From Xenococcus sp039190385 (GTDB lineage: Bacteria > Cyanobacteriota > Cyanobacteriia > Cyanobacteriales > Xenococcaceae): a stretch of 23,579 nucleotides of DNA. Positions 5,804 through 15,200 of this stretch are shown here, piece by piece. The translations under genes and the position numbers were made by a program. The DNA is taken from the NCBI GenBank assembly GCA_039190385.1, contig JBCCYD010000039.1, positions 1-23,579 on the forward strand, written 5' to 3'. The first letter of the stretch is position 1; every line of letters begins with the position of its first letter. The notes beneath the pieces were generated by a model. It saw only the letters and a list, made by a program, of their open reading frames with translations, had not been told where the DNA came from and did not search any database.

Positions 5804-8449
5804 ATGTCCACTCTTGTTATTGTCGAATCACCTACCAAAGCGCGTACCATTCGTAACTACTTGCCCAATAGCTTTCAAGTAGAAGCTTCTATGGGGCATG
5901 TTCGCGATCTTCCTTCCAAGGCGGATGAAATTCCTGCGGCTTATAAAGATAAGCCTTGGAAAAATTTGGCAGTTGATGTAGAAAGTGGTTTTAAACCTAT
6001 TTATGTAATTCCTAAGACGAAAAAGAAAGTTGTTCAGGAACTCAAAACAGCGCTCAAAGAGGCAGATGAGCTGATACTCGCGACGGACGAAGATCGTGAA
6101 GGGGAAAGTATTAGCTGGCATTTATTAGAACTTCTCAAGCCAAAAGTGCCCGTGAAACGAATGGTGTTTCATGAAATTACTCAAGAAGCAATTCAAAGAG
6201 CTTTAACCGAATGTCGGGAAGTAAATCGGGATTTGGTTCATGCCCAGGAAACTCGCCGTATTCTCGATAGGTTATATGGTTATACTCTTTCTCCTCTGTT
6301 GTGGAAAAAAATTAAATGGGGTCTTTCTGCTGGTCGAGTACAATCAGTTGCCGTGCGCTTGCTGGTGGAAAGAGAAAGAGAACGTCGAGCTTTTCAATCG
6401 GGGGATTATTGGGATCTCAAAGCGACTCTTGAGTATGATAAAGATTTATTTGAATCGAAATTAATTACTCTTGCCGGGAAGAAGTTGGCGACAGGAGCAG
6501 ATTTTGATGCTGATACCGGGAAGATTGCTGAAGGTAAAAATGTTATCTTGCTCAATGAGGCTGAGGCGATCGCGCTCAAGGAAAGATTAATTGATAAAAC
6601 CTGGACAGTTAGTAAACGAGATGAAAAAGCTGTCAAACGCAGACCAGCGCCACCTTTTACGACTTCTACTTTGCAGCAGGAATCGAACCGTAAATTAGGT
6701 ATGTCGGCTCGCGAAACTATGGGAGTGGCTCAGAAACTCTATGAACAGGGCTATATTACCTATATGCGGACTGATTCGGTGCATCTCTCCCAAGAGGCGA
6801 TCGCGGCTGCTCGTTCCTGTGTTGAACAAAAATACGGCAAACAATATCTCAGTCCTCAACCGCGTCAGTTCAGTACCAAAAGCAAAGGTGCGCAAGAAGC
6901 TCATGAAGCAATTCGTCCCGCAGGACAAACTTTCCGTACTCCCAAAGAAACCGGATTGGGAGATAAGCAATTTAAACTCTACGATCTGATCTGGAAACGT
7001 ACTGTCGCTTGTCAGATGGCAGAAGCAAGATTAACTCAGATTGCGGTTAATATTGATGTTGAGGATGCGGTATTCCGTTCTTCGGGCAAAAGAATCGATT
7101 TCCCTGGATTTTTCCGCGCCTATGTCGAAGGTTCAGATGATCCCAAAGCAGCTCTTGATAACCAGGAAGTTTTGTTACCAGCTTTGAAAGTTGGGGATCA
7201 TCCAGATTGTAAAGAACTTGATGCCCTCGGTCATGAAACCCAACCGCCTGCCCGCTATACCGAAGCTTCTTTGGTCAAAACTCTAGAGAAAGAAGGAGTA
7301 GGTAGACCTAGTACCTATGCCAGCATTATTGGCACCATTATTAATCGCGAATATGCCCAAGTGCGGGCGAAGGCTTTAGTTCCTACTTTCACCGCTTTTG
7401 CTGTCACGAGTTTGTTAGAGGAGCATTTTCCTGATCTAGTAGATTTGGGTTTTACTTCCAAAATGGAGCAAACTCTTGATGAAATTGCGGTGGGTAAAGT
7501 CCAGTGGTTGCCGTATTTGGAGGAGTTTTATAAGGGGGAAGTTGGGCTAGAAACCCAGGTGAAGATCCAAGATGAAACCATTGATTTGGACAATGCCAAG
7601 ACTATTAAATTAGATAATCTGGATGTGGCAGTTCGCATTGGGAAGTATGGCCCTTTTATTCAGGTTGATAATGGAGAAGAAGAGCCAGTTAGAGCTTCAA
7701 TCCCTGATAATTTAACGCCAGCAGATCTTAGTCCAGAACAAATTGCCGAGCTTATTCGTCAAAAAATTGAAGGCCCTGATACTTTGGGTGTTCATCCTGA
7801 GACGGGAGAAAATATTTACCTCAAAGTTGGCAAATATGGCCCCTATGTGGAATTAGGTGAAAAAACAGAGGAGAATAAAAGACCGAAGAAGATGTCTTTG
7901 CCCAAGGGAATGAAGCCGGAGGAGGCAACTTTAGAATTGGCGCTTGGTTTGTTGACTTTGCCTCGGTTGTTGGGAGAACATCCTGAAACTGGAGGGAAAG
8001 TGAAAGCGAGTTTAGGTTTTTATGGCCCTTATGTTGTCCATGAGTTTAAAGCTGAGGGAGAGAAGAAAATTACCAAGGATTATCGTTCGCTGAAGAAAGA
8101 GGATGATGTGATTACGGTGAGTTTTGAACGGGCCATGGAATTGTTGGCTCAGCCGAAGCGCGGTCGTGGTGGCGGTAAGAAAAAGCCATTACGGGAGTTG
8201 GGAGAACATCCTGAGGATAAGGAACCAGTAAATATTTATAAAGGACCCTATGGGAACTATATTAAGCATAATAAAATTAATGTGGGGATTCCTGAGGGGG
8301 AAACTATTGAGAGTATAACTTTGGAAGCCGCGATCGCGCTTTTGGCTGATAAGGCTGGATCTAAGAAGACTACTAAGAAAAAAACTACTGCCAAGAAGAA
8401 AACTACTAAGAAAAAAACTACTGCTAAGAAGAAAACAGCTAAAAAGTAA
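5804..8449 (+). CDS. topA: DNA topoisomerase I (type IA)
   Basis: Relaxes negatively supercoiled DNA by passing a strand through a transient single-strand break. The 881-residue protein starts with the TOPRIM domain: E8 in VIVESPTKA, and the metal-binding D95, D97 and E99 in ATDEDREGES. The catalytic tyrosine is Y320 in YITYMRTDSVHLS. The C-terminal half has no CxxC zinc fingers. Instead there are about four glycine-rich topoisomerase C-terminal repeats, such as LGVHPETGENIYLKVGKYGP and two starting LGEHPE. The last 30 residues are almost only Lys, Thr and Ala, a basic tail likely to grip DNA, encoded by nucleotide repeats around 8359-8446. The ATG follows a leader without a clear Shine-Dalgarno sequence. 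It is transcribed alone, divergent from modA, and its stop codon is followed four bases later by a heptad array. Confidence 0.97.
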   Translation: MSTLVIVESPTKARTIRNYLPNSFQVEASMGHVRDLPSKADEIPAAYKDKPWKNLAVDVESGFKPIYVIPKTKKKVVQELKTALKEADELILATDEDREGESISWHLLELLKPKVPVKRMVFHEITQEAIQRALTECREVNRDLVHAQETRRILDRLYGYTLSPLLWKKIKWGLSAGRVQSVAVRLLVERERERRAFQSGDYWDLKATLEYDKDLFESKLITLAGKKLATGADFDADTGKIAEGKNVILLNEAEAIALKERLIDKTWTVSKRDEKAVKRRPAPPFTTSTLQQESNRKLGMSARETMGVAQKLYEQGYITYMRTDSVHLSQEAIAAARSCVEQKYGKQYLSPQPRQFSTKSKGAQEAHEAIRPAGQTFRTPKETGLGDKQFKLYDLIWKRTVACQMAEARLTQIAVNIDVEDAVFRSSGKRIDFPGFFRAYVEGSDDPKAALDNQEVLLPALKVGDHPDCKELDALGHETQPPARYTEASLVKTLEKEGVGRPSTYASIIGTIINREYAQVRAKALVPTFTAFAVTSLLEEHFPDLVDLGFTSKMEQTLDEIAVGKVQWLPYLEEFYKGEVGLETQVKIQDETIDLDNAKTIKLDNLDVAVRIGKYGPFIQVDNGEEEPVRASIPDNLTPADLSPEQIAELIRQKIEGPDTLGVHPETGENIYLKVGKYGPYVELGEKTEENKRPKKMSLPKGMKPEEATLELALGLLTLPRLLGEHPETGGKVKASLGFYGPYVVHEFKAEGEKKITKDYRSLKKEDDVITVSFERAMELLAQPKRGRGGGKKKPLRELGEHPEDKEPVNIYKGPYGNYIKHNKINVGIPEGETIESITLEAAIALLADKAGSKKTTKKKTTAKKKTTKKKTTAKKKTAKK

Positions 8450-8453
8450 TCAA

Positions 8454-8488
8454 CATTGATCATTGATCATTGACCATTCAACATTGAC
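8454..8488 (+). repeat. Five-unit heptad array after topA
   Basis: Five consecutive 7-mers of the form CATTGAT, CATTGAT, CATTGAC, CATTCAA, CATTGAC start four bases after the topA stop. Short tandem heptanucleotide repeats of this kind are a known feature of cyanobacterial genomes. In the topA sense direction the units carry TGA. Confidence 0.75.
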
Positions 8489-8513
8489 TGAGGCTTTGTG
8501 CATGACTATTTAA

Positions 8514-8627
8514 TATAGAAGAGAGCAAGCTGCTGATGAAACTGGACTCGCGATCGCGACTTTTCCGATTGAGTCTCCTTTTTCTACCGATGAAACTCTC
8601 GATTCTGATTATTTGCCTGATTGTTAG
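8514..8627 (+). pseudogene. C-terminal relic of a DUF29-family protein
   Basis: A frame open from a stop at 8511-8513 to TAG 8625-8627 reads EQAADETGLAIATFP, then IESPFSTDETLDSDYLPD. The pattern ETGL-x(3)-TFP, followed by a short linker and a final D-x-D-[YF]-LP, resembles the C-terminus of DUF29 proteins, which are abundant in cyanobacteria. There is no start codon and the rest of the family's roughly 140 residues is absent, so this would be a leftover of a decayed copy. A HIP1 octamer (GCGATCGC) lies inside it. The match is from memory over a short stretch, so confidence is moderate. Confidence 0.45.
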
Positions 8628-8658
8628 TCGCAACTAGGTGAAGGAAAATGAATAATCT

Positions 8659-8686
8659 GTAGGGACGAACGGTTGTTTGCCCCTAC
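8659..8686. repeat. Dispersed cyanobacterial palindromic repeat (GTAGGG...CCCTAC)
   Basis: The 28 bases begin GTAGGGACGAAC and end GTTTGCCCCTAC; the arms are imperfect reverse complements around a short centre. Elements of the type GTAGGGGCGAA...TTCGCCCCTAC are scattered in many cyanobacterial genomes. It could form a hairpin in RNA from either strand, but has no T run next to it. Confidence 0.6.
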
Positions 8687-8698
8687 AAATACAAAAAA

Positions 8699-8728
8699 AG
8701 ACTTCTCTAGAATAAATTAGAGAAGTCT
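8699..8728 (-). terminator. Rho-independent terminator of the tlyA transcript
   Basis: AGACTTCTCTA (8699-8709) and TAGAGAAGTCT (8718-8728) are a perfect 11-bp stem around an 8-base loop. On the minus strand the hairpin is followed directly by CTTTTTTTG, the U run of an intrinsic terminator. The plus strand has no T run after it, so it serves leftward transcription, about 196 bases past the tlyA stop. Confidence 0.75.
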
Positions 8729-8924
8729 CAAACTTAAACACACAAAAAAAGGAAAGAGCTTATTACATAGAAATCAATTTGGTAAATTAATCATTATTTT
8801 GACTTGATAGTTCTAAGATAAATAGTATTTTGAAATATTTGGTCTATTTAAGATAAAGAATTGCTAAGATTCTATGAGCTTTTTATGAAGTCAATATTTA
8901 GATTATATTAGTTGTAATCGGTTA
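8729..8924. other. AT-rich 3' region of tlyA without recognisable gene
   Basis: These 196 bases lie between the tlyA stop and its terminator. They are AT-rich, and I see no open frame of useful length, no repeat array and no strong secondary structure. They would form an unusually long 3' untranslated region if the hairpin at 8699-8728 is the real end. Confidence 0.5.
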
Positions 8925-9713
8925 TCATTCATTTAGAGTTTCAAAAAATGACAAATCAAAAGATGTTGTGGACAATTCGGTACTCAACCATAAAAGATAT
9001 TCGACATTTCCTGCCGGGCCCTTAATCGGAGAAACTGTTAAACCTTGATAATTCCACCCAATTTCTTGGGCTGCTTGCCATACTTGAGCAATTGCCTCTG
9101 CCCGATATTTAGGATTTCGGACTACACCTTTTTTTCCTACTTTATCTCGTCCAACTTCAAACTGAGGCTTCACAAGTAAAACAACTTCCTTCGGCGGAAT
9201 TAATAAATTCCATAACGCGGGTAAAACCTTAGTTAAAGAAATAAAAGATACATCCATCACGCCTAAATTTGCCTGAGATTCATTACCATATAAATCCTGT
9301 GGGGTTAGATAGCGAAAATTGGTTCTTTCTTGGAGAACAACTCGGGGATTTTGTCGGATACTCCAGGCTACTTGACCATAACCAACATCTATGCCATAAA
9401 CTTTTTTTGCTCCTGCTTGGAGAAGACAATCGGTAAAACCACCGGTGGAAATACCTCCATCTAGGCAGATGCGATCGTTTACTGTGATCGCAAAATCGAC
9501 TAAAGCTTGATGCAGTTTTTCTCCGCCACGAGATACATAGGGCGGTTTAGCTTTTAACTCAATAACTGCGGTAATGTCAATCTTGGTTCCTGCTTTATCA
9601 ATAACTTGATCATTAACCTTCACTTCTCCTGCACCAATACAGCGTTGTGCTTGTTGACGCGAATCACAAAAATTGCGCTCTACTAAGAGAATATCAAGGC
9701 GTTGTTTGGGCAT
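8925..9713 (-). CDS. tlyA: TlyA-family rRNA (cytidine-2'-O)-methyltransferase / hemolysin A homologue
   Basis: TlyA proteins methylate ribose 2'-OH groups of rRNA cytidines using SAM; many are annotated as hemolysin. The 262-residue product has an N-terminal S4 RNA-binding domain (residues 1-60: RLDILLVERN, SRQQAQRCIGAGEVKVN) and a linker PPYVSRGGEKL with the conserved lysine at 66. An FtsJ-like Rossmann domain follows, with the SAM motif LDGGISTGGFTD (84-95), GIDVGYGQ and MDVSFISLTKVLP. The usual motif begins LDVG; here it is LDGG, a small variation. Length is normal for the family. It is the last of three same-strand genes (GTPase, nuclease-domain protein, tlyA) with gaps of 32 and 49 bases, so an operon is plausible. 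No clear Shine-Dalgarno sequence precedes the ATG. Confidence 0.9.
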   Translation of the reverse strand: MPKQRLDILLVERNFCDSRQQAQRCIGAGEVKVNDQVIDKAGTKIDITAVIELKAKPPYVSRGGEKLHQALVDFAITVNDRICLDGGISTGGFTDCLLQAGAKKVYGIDVGYGQVAWSIRQNPRVVLQERTNFRYLTPQDLYGNESQANLGVMDVSFISLTKVLPALWNLLIPPKEVVLLVKPQFEVGRDKVGKKGVVRNPKYRAEAIAQVWQAAQEIGWNYQGLTVSPIKGPAGNVEYLLWLSTELSTTSFDLSFFETLNE

Positions 9714-9762
9714 AGTTTAGTAATTGATAATTATTAATTTTCTATACAGTAAATAAGTTAAT

Positions 9763-10431
9763 TCAAGATAATTGACTGATACTTTTGAAAGCTGCTAAAA
9801 CTTGCTCCAGTTCATTTTCTCTGTCAATAGACAATGCATAGGAACGACTATATAGAGGAATATCCGCTTTTTGGAGTTTAACAAATACAAACTCTCTACC
9901 ATTGACCAGAAAACCAAACTTTGGTTTGTCACTTTTGGGACTACCAAGCATATAAGCTAGAGCTTGAGGTAGTGCTTCCATAACATCAAATTTAGTACTT
10001 TTCGATTCGATAACAAGTATCCAAAGTCTCTGTTGCACAACCAAAACATCTATTCTACCTCTGACAATTAGTTCCTTATCTTTAGCAGAAATTTCTACCG
10101 ACTTTTCAGTTCTTATTGAAAAGGGAGATTGAAAAAAACCAGCCAGATCTAATAAGGGTGAGAGCACTACCATTTTGAGGAGCGACCCTGGTCGGGTTTC
10201 CCGACCTAAGGAACGCGCGAGTCTTACGCCTTCTTCCAAAAGAGAACGGCGATTCACCAAGTTAAAGAAATTACTGCGAACTCTTGCCAGACAAGATTTT
10301 TCTTCATCGGTTAAAGAAGGGAGTTTGTCTTGCCACTCTCTAAAAAATGTTTCATCAGTTGTCAATTGCAGTCCAAAGTTTTCTTGCAGTTCTTCTAGAC
10401 TAATATCTTGAGCTTGAATAGTTTGAACCAT
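9763..10431 (-). CDS. Solo HsdR_N-type PD-(D/E)xK nuclease-domain protein
   Basis: The 222-residue protein resembles the N-terminal nuclease domain of type I restriction subunit HsdR, but without the helicase motor. After a helical N-terminus (SLEELQENFGL, residues 11-21) come VVLSPLLDLAGFF (88-100) and GRIDVLVVQQRLWILVIESKS with D128, E142 and K144, the PD-(D/E)xK signature; the QALAYM helix (157-162) carries the usual glutamine. Such stand-alone proteins are frequent in cyanobacteria and often named 'type I restriction endonuclease subunit R', but no hsdM or hsdS is present here, so classical restriction is unlikely. It sits between the GTPase-DUF697 gene (32-base gap) and tlyA (49-base gap). 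DNA or RNA cleavage is plausible from the intact catalytic residues; its target is unknown. Confidence 0.75.
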   Translation of the reverse strand: MVQTIQAQDISLEELQENFGLQLTTDETFFREWQDKLPSLTDEEKSCLARVRSNFFNLVNRRSLLEEGVRLARSLGRETRPGSLLKMVVLSPLLDLAGFFQSPFSIRTEKSVEISAKDKELIVRGRIDVLVVQQRLWILVIESKSTKFDVMEALPQALAYMLGSPKSDKPKFGFLVNGREFVFVKLQKADIPLYSRSYALSIDRENELEQVLAAFKSISQLS

Positions 10432-10463
10432 AATTAAACACAGTAAGTAAATGCTTTATTTTT

Positions 10464-11843
10464 CTAGAGCAGCTCTTGCTTTAAACGATAAATAATCGTT
10501 TTGGGTTGAGCTTGAGATAAAATCTCTGCAATCACAGTCGAAGCTCCCAAAGAACCCCAAGTACAACCCTTTTCCAAATAAGCTTGAGCCACTTGACCAA
10601 TGACATAGGCACCATAACCCGCGATCGCAGCTTGCGCTGCAGCCATACTAGTATAAAGAGTAAATGCTCCCGTACTTTCGGTTGCTCCTAGGATTGCACC
10701 ACCACCTTTGCCTACACCCAAAACGATATTACTAACAATTTCGCCCAATAATAACCCTCCAGAACTGGCAACGATCTTACGCAATAAAGTCTGAGCCTCA
10801 TAAGTAGTGATTGGTAAACCATATAATTTACCCAGAGAACGAATCAAAAATAAATCCGTAACCAAACCACCCACAACATCTATCAAAGGAAAAGGATTTA
10901 AGGCCACAACCAAAGCCTTATACCGAGCATATTTCCAAATAATTTCTTGAGCGGACTCCTTTCTCATGGCAACAGTGCGACTAGCAATTCTTTTTTCACA
11001 ATCTCTTGCCTGAACCAAAGAATTTAATGCCAACAGCGAACGTCCTTCTCGTTCGGTAATTCGCAAAATAGTTTGTTTCAATTCACCTATTCGAGGTTTA
11101 GGCTCTTCCAAAAACTCGGTAATTGTTCCATCATCAGTTTCTGATCGCACCATAATAGGTTGGGGTTTAGCCGCAACCATCACGATTTCATCCGTAGAAA
11201 TAATCGACCCAAAATCTACTTCACTGTTGCCGGCATTGAGCAATTGCAATTGGTTATAAATACTTTGGCGATCCTTATGAGGATATAGATCAACCTTATT
11301 AAAAATGATAATTAAGGGTTTTTGGCTGCGGCGCAACTCACATAGAACAAGATATTCCGTACGAGTAATATCTCCGGCAATCACGAATAAAATCAAATCA
11401 GATTTGCGGGCAATTTCCTGCGCCATTTTTTCTCTAGCTTGCCCAGCAATCTCATCCAACCCAGGAGTATCGATTAGCTCTACTTCAACCGAATTAGGAG
11501 TTGGTTGCCAAGAAATCGACTGAGGAAACTGGGTTACTCCGTTTAAAGGCCCTGTTTTGAGAATTTCTTTGCCTACTAAAGCATTAATGACAGAAGATTT
11601 ACCACAACTAACTAAACCAAAAGTTGAGATGCGTAATAGTTTCTGATCCAATTTATCCAAAGCTTGTTTCAAGGATTTTAAATCAGAGCTAACAGTCTTC
11701 TGTAATCCTTCATCTGGAGTATATTTTCCATGACGACGAGCATTGCCATACCAAGAAATTGCCTGTTGAATACTGGCACGAGCGCGGTTAAAATAATTAT
11801 ACTCTTGGGACAAGACTTCTGCTATTGAGTCCTCATTATTCAT
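10464..11843 (-). CDS. Era/YcjX-like GTPase with C-terminal DUF697 membrane domain
   Basis: The 459-residue protein has an N-terminal helical lead, then a complete G domain: G1 GLVSCGKSS (76-84), DTPG (125-128) and NKVD (182-185). The C-terminal part from about 300 to 450 is DUF697-like: KYARYKALVVALNPFPLIDV, LIRSLGKLYGLPIT and glycine/alanine-rich hydrophobic stretches (AQAAIAGYGAYVIGQVAQAY) that probably insert in or lie on a membrane. Cyanobacteria carry several such GTPase-DUF697 proteins; their roles are poorly known, with thylakoid or envelope functions suspected. AAGGAG lies 13 bases before the ATG, a rather long spacing. It is the first gene of the likely operon with the HsdR_N protein and tlyA, and is divergent from the CheA-type kinase gene. 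Confidence 0.85.
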   Translation of the reverse strand: MNNEDSIAEVLSQEYNYFNRARASIQQAISWYGNARRHGKYTPDEGLQKTVSSDLKSLKQALDKLDQKLLRISTFGLVSCGKSSVINALVGKEILKTGPLNGVTQFPQSISWQPTPNSVEVELIDTPGLDEIAGQAREKMAQEIARKSDLILFVIAGDITRTEYLVLCELRRSQKPLIIIFNKVDLYPHKDRQSIYNQLQLLNAGNSEVDFGSIISTDEIVMVAAKPQPIMVRSETDDGTITEFLEEPKPRIGELKQTILRITEREGRSLLALNSLVQARDCEKRIASRTVAMRKESAQEIIWKYARYKALVVALNPFPLIDVVGGLVTDLFLIRSLGKLYGLPITTYEAQTLLRKIVASSGGLLLGEIVSNIVLGVGKGGGAILGATESTGAFTLYTSMAAAQAAIAGYGAYVIGQVAQAYLEKGCTWGSLGASTVIAEILSQAQPKTIIYRLKQELL

Positions 11844-12222
11844 GATTTTTTGGCATCTCCTTGATCACTGAATAGATAGCTTCTCTCTAACTGTATAACT
11901 GGAATCACTCTGCAAACATAAATTAATTCACAATGATTTGCCTTCCCATCGCTCTAAATCTTTGCTCTTTGAGTTGGTTTGTTGGTCAAAATTTACTTAG
12001 AAACTGCATTGGCAGGTCAGTACCAGCTTTCTTTTGACATTAAAGGTTACCTTTAGCCAATTTATGGGAATCATAATTGAGTAACAGCTAAACAACAACT
12101 GTATTCATTGATTGTCTAATTTTCGTAGAATTAGAATTATATTGGGCATTATTTTTATATTTAAACAAATATTCTGAACGGAAATAAACAAATAACTAAT
12201 TTAAAGGGAGAATAGTAATCGG
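11844..12222. promoter_or_regulatory. 379-bp divergent intergenic region with a 15-bp dyad
   Basis: No gene of useful length is visible here. It must hold the promoters of the GTPase operon (leftward) and of the CheA-type kinase (rightward). A near-perfect dyad TAAAGGT-T-ACCTTTA (12041-12055) lies about 170 bases before the kinase start, and a second weaker one (CTAATT...AATTAG, 12117-12135) lies closer. A TATATT stretch near 12140 could be a -10 box, but no matching -35 is convincing. AAAGGGAG (12203-12210) is the kinase ribosome site. Confidence 0.4.
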
Positions 12223-15200
12223 GTGAACAATCATAATAACTCACATAATGGAAATCCTGGCGATCGCGACAAGAGCACCATAATTCAAAATTTTGATGTT
12301 ACCTCTATTCAACCGCTAGAAGAAGTTAATGATTTATTTGGGGATAATAGCTCAGATCAAGAGAACTCTTTGTATCTTAATGATCTAGATTTTCCTCCCG
12401 ACTCTTTAGATGACGCGGCCGATTTATTACCTTTTATCGAAAATGATAATGATCTAGAAGAGATAGATCTCGATTCAGAAATCAATCTGGACAATATAGT
12501 CGATGATGATTTAAGCAATGCCATTGATTTACCTGATTTAGATGAGCTTGACGATTTAGTATCAGATGATTTGGCATCAATAGATATCGACCTTGATACT
12601 TCAGATACATCTAACGAATTAACAGAATTAGACAATCTTTTAGAAGAACCTCTAAATGAACTTGAGGAGTTAGAAGAACTTGATGAGCTTGATAATTTAC
12701 TAGATTCCGAGCAAGACTTAGATGATCTACTAGATGCTGCGCCGGAAAAAGCACCCGCCCCAACTATTCAGGAACCAGCACCCAAAGTTACAAAAAAAGT
12801 TACTCGCCCAGCAGAAGCTCCCAAAGCTCAAGCTTTTGATCAGACCATGCGGGTCTCAGTGAAAAAACTTGACAATCTTAATAATATGATTGGAGAGTTA
12901 GTTGTTAAACGTAATCGGTTAGAAGAAGATCAAGAGCGCTTACGTCGTTTCCTAGATAACCTATTGAATCATGTTCAATCCCTAGGTGAAATGGGAGGAA
13001 AGATGCATGATCTGTATGAGCGATCGCTGTTGGAAGGAGCCTTAATGGCTAGTCGTCAACAAAATCAGGCAAAATCTCGCCAAAGTTCGAGTTTTCTTGG
13101 TTCAATGGCAGAGGAAGACGATGACGAACTCAACGCTCTAGAATTAGATCGTTTTACGGGATTTCATTTACTCTCCCAAGACATTATCGAATTGATTGTT
13201 CGAGTAAGAGAAGCCGCTTCTGACATTCAATTTGTTGTTGACGAAACAGACCAAGTTGCTCAGTCCTTACGACAAGTAACTAGTCAGTTACAAGATGGCA
13301 TGAACTCTTCAAGGATGGTTGCTTTTGGACAAACTACAGATCGGTTACCAAGAGCAATTAGAGATATTTCTCGCAGACTTCAAAAGCAAGTCAATCTAGT
13401 CGTAGAAGGCAAAGATGTTCTGATTGACAAAATGATTGTGGAAAATCTCTACAATCCGATGACTCACTTGGTAAATAATGCGATTACTCATGGAATTGAA
13501 TCCCCAGAAGAGAGAGTCAAATTAGGCAAGAGTGAACAAGGAACAATTCAGATTCGCGCTTTCATCCAAGGAAATCAAACCGTAATTACAATTACTGATG
13601 ACGGAGCGGGCATTGATCCAGAAAGAGTCAAAGCAAAGGCTGTTGAGAAAAATCTTATTACCTGGGCACAAGCTCAAAATCTTTCTAAACAAGATGTTTA
13701 TGAATTATTATTCCATGCTGGTTTTAGTACCAAAGATCAAGCCGATGACTTCGCTGGTCGTGGTGTGGGCATGGATGTTGTCAGTACCGATCTCAAAAAG
13801 ATTCGCGGTACAATCAGTATTGAATCAGAAATTGGCAAAGGAACTATTTTTACGGTTCGGTTACCTTTAGTTCTGAGTATTTGTAAGGCTTTAACTTGCG
13901 TTTTTAACGGCACTCGGATTGCTTTTCCCATTGATGGTGTTGAAGATACTCGGGAATATCACATATCTGATATTCATACCAATGCCAACGGGATTAAATC
14001 TATTTCTTGGAAAAATAGTCTGTTGCCTTTTCAACCTTTAGGTAATTTACTTTCCTATAATCGTCGGATCTCTCGGGCTGGTATTTATAATGTCAATCAG
14101 GAAGAAGACACGGTATCAATTGTCATCCTTCGCAGTACTGATAACCTACTTGCTCTCGAAGTAGATCAAGTATTAGGAGAACAAGAAATTGTTATTAAAC
14201 AAATGGAAGCGCCAATTCCTAAACCAGCAGGAATTTCTGGGGCAACAGTGTTGGGTGATGGCTCAATTATGTCTATTGGAGATGTACTTGAGTTGATTGA
14301 AATTGCCCAAGGCAAGAGAACAATCAATCTTGGATTTAGTATCTGGCAAGAAGGAAAAGGCAATCAAGAAGATGAGATCGCTAGTGAACCAATGGTATTG
14401 GTTGTTGACGACTCGATTACTGTACGAGAGTTATTAACTCTTAGTTTCAATAAGTTGGGTTATCGTGTTGAACAAGCTAGGGATGGACAAGAGGCTTGGG
14501 ATAAACTTCGTGGCGGATTGCCCTGCGACATGATTTTCTGTGACATTGAAATGCCGAGAATGAATGGCCTAGAGCTATTATCTAATCTCCAAAAAGATGA
14601 ACAACTTCAAGGAGTTCCTGTCGCCATGTTAACTTCTCGTGGTGCAGAAAAACATCGTAAAATGGCTACTGATTTGGGAGCAAAAGCCTATCTAACTAAG
14701 CCTTATACGGAAAAGGATTTAATGGATGTGGCTCAAAGATTAATTGAAATTAATCAAGCCAATAAAGAAGCAGAATTAATGGTGGTTAATAATACTGAAT
14801 TTAGTATTAATCATAATGTCAAACCATCAGCCGATGAGAATCCCGTAGTGTTAATTATTGATGATTCGGTAACTGTTAGAGAATTGCTTTCGATGACCTT
14901 CGCTAAAGCTGGTTATCAGGTAGAAAAAGCGAAAGATGGACAAGATGCTTGGGATAAATTACAAAATGGCTTGAAATGCGATCTTGCTTTCTGTGATATC
15001 GAAATGCCGAGAATGAATGGTTTGGAGCTATTGTCCAATTTACAAAAAGATACTCATCTTGCACCGTTCCCGATCGCGATGTTAACTTCCCGTGGCGCAC
15101 AGAAAATGCGGAATATTGCCGCTAAAAGAGGAGCCAAAGGCTATTTTGTAAAACCATATGTGGAAGAAACTTTATTGGATGCAGCAGAAAAAATGATGAA

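Noticed and set aside
8257..8463. Minus-strand open frame with a striking hydrophobic FFLAVVFFLVV repeat
   Set aside because: It is the complement of the Lys/Thr tail codons of topA (AAG/AAA read as CTT/TTT); no ribosome site and no independent support.
8536..8637. 33-codon ATG frame after topA
   Set aside because: It has no ribosome site and overlaps in another phase the frame that resembles the DUF29 C-terminus; probably chance.
12357..12635. Minus-strand Ser-rich open frame
   Set aside because: It mirrors the GAT/GAA-rich acidic region of the kinase gene; composition artefact.
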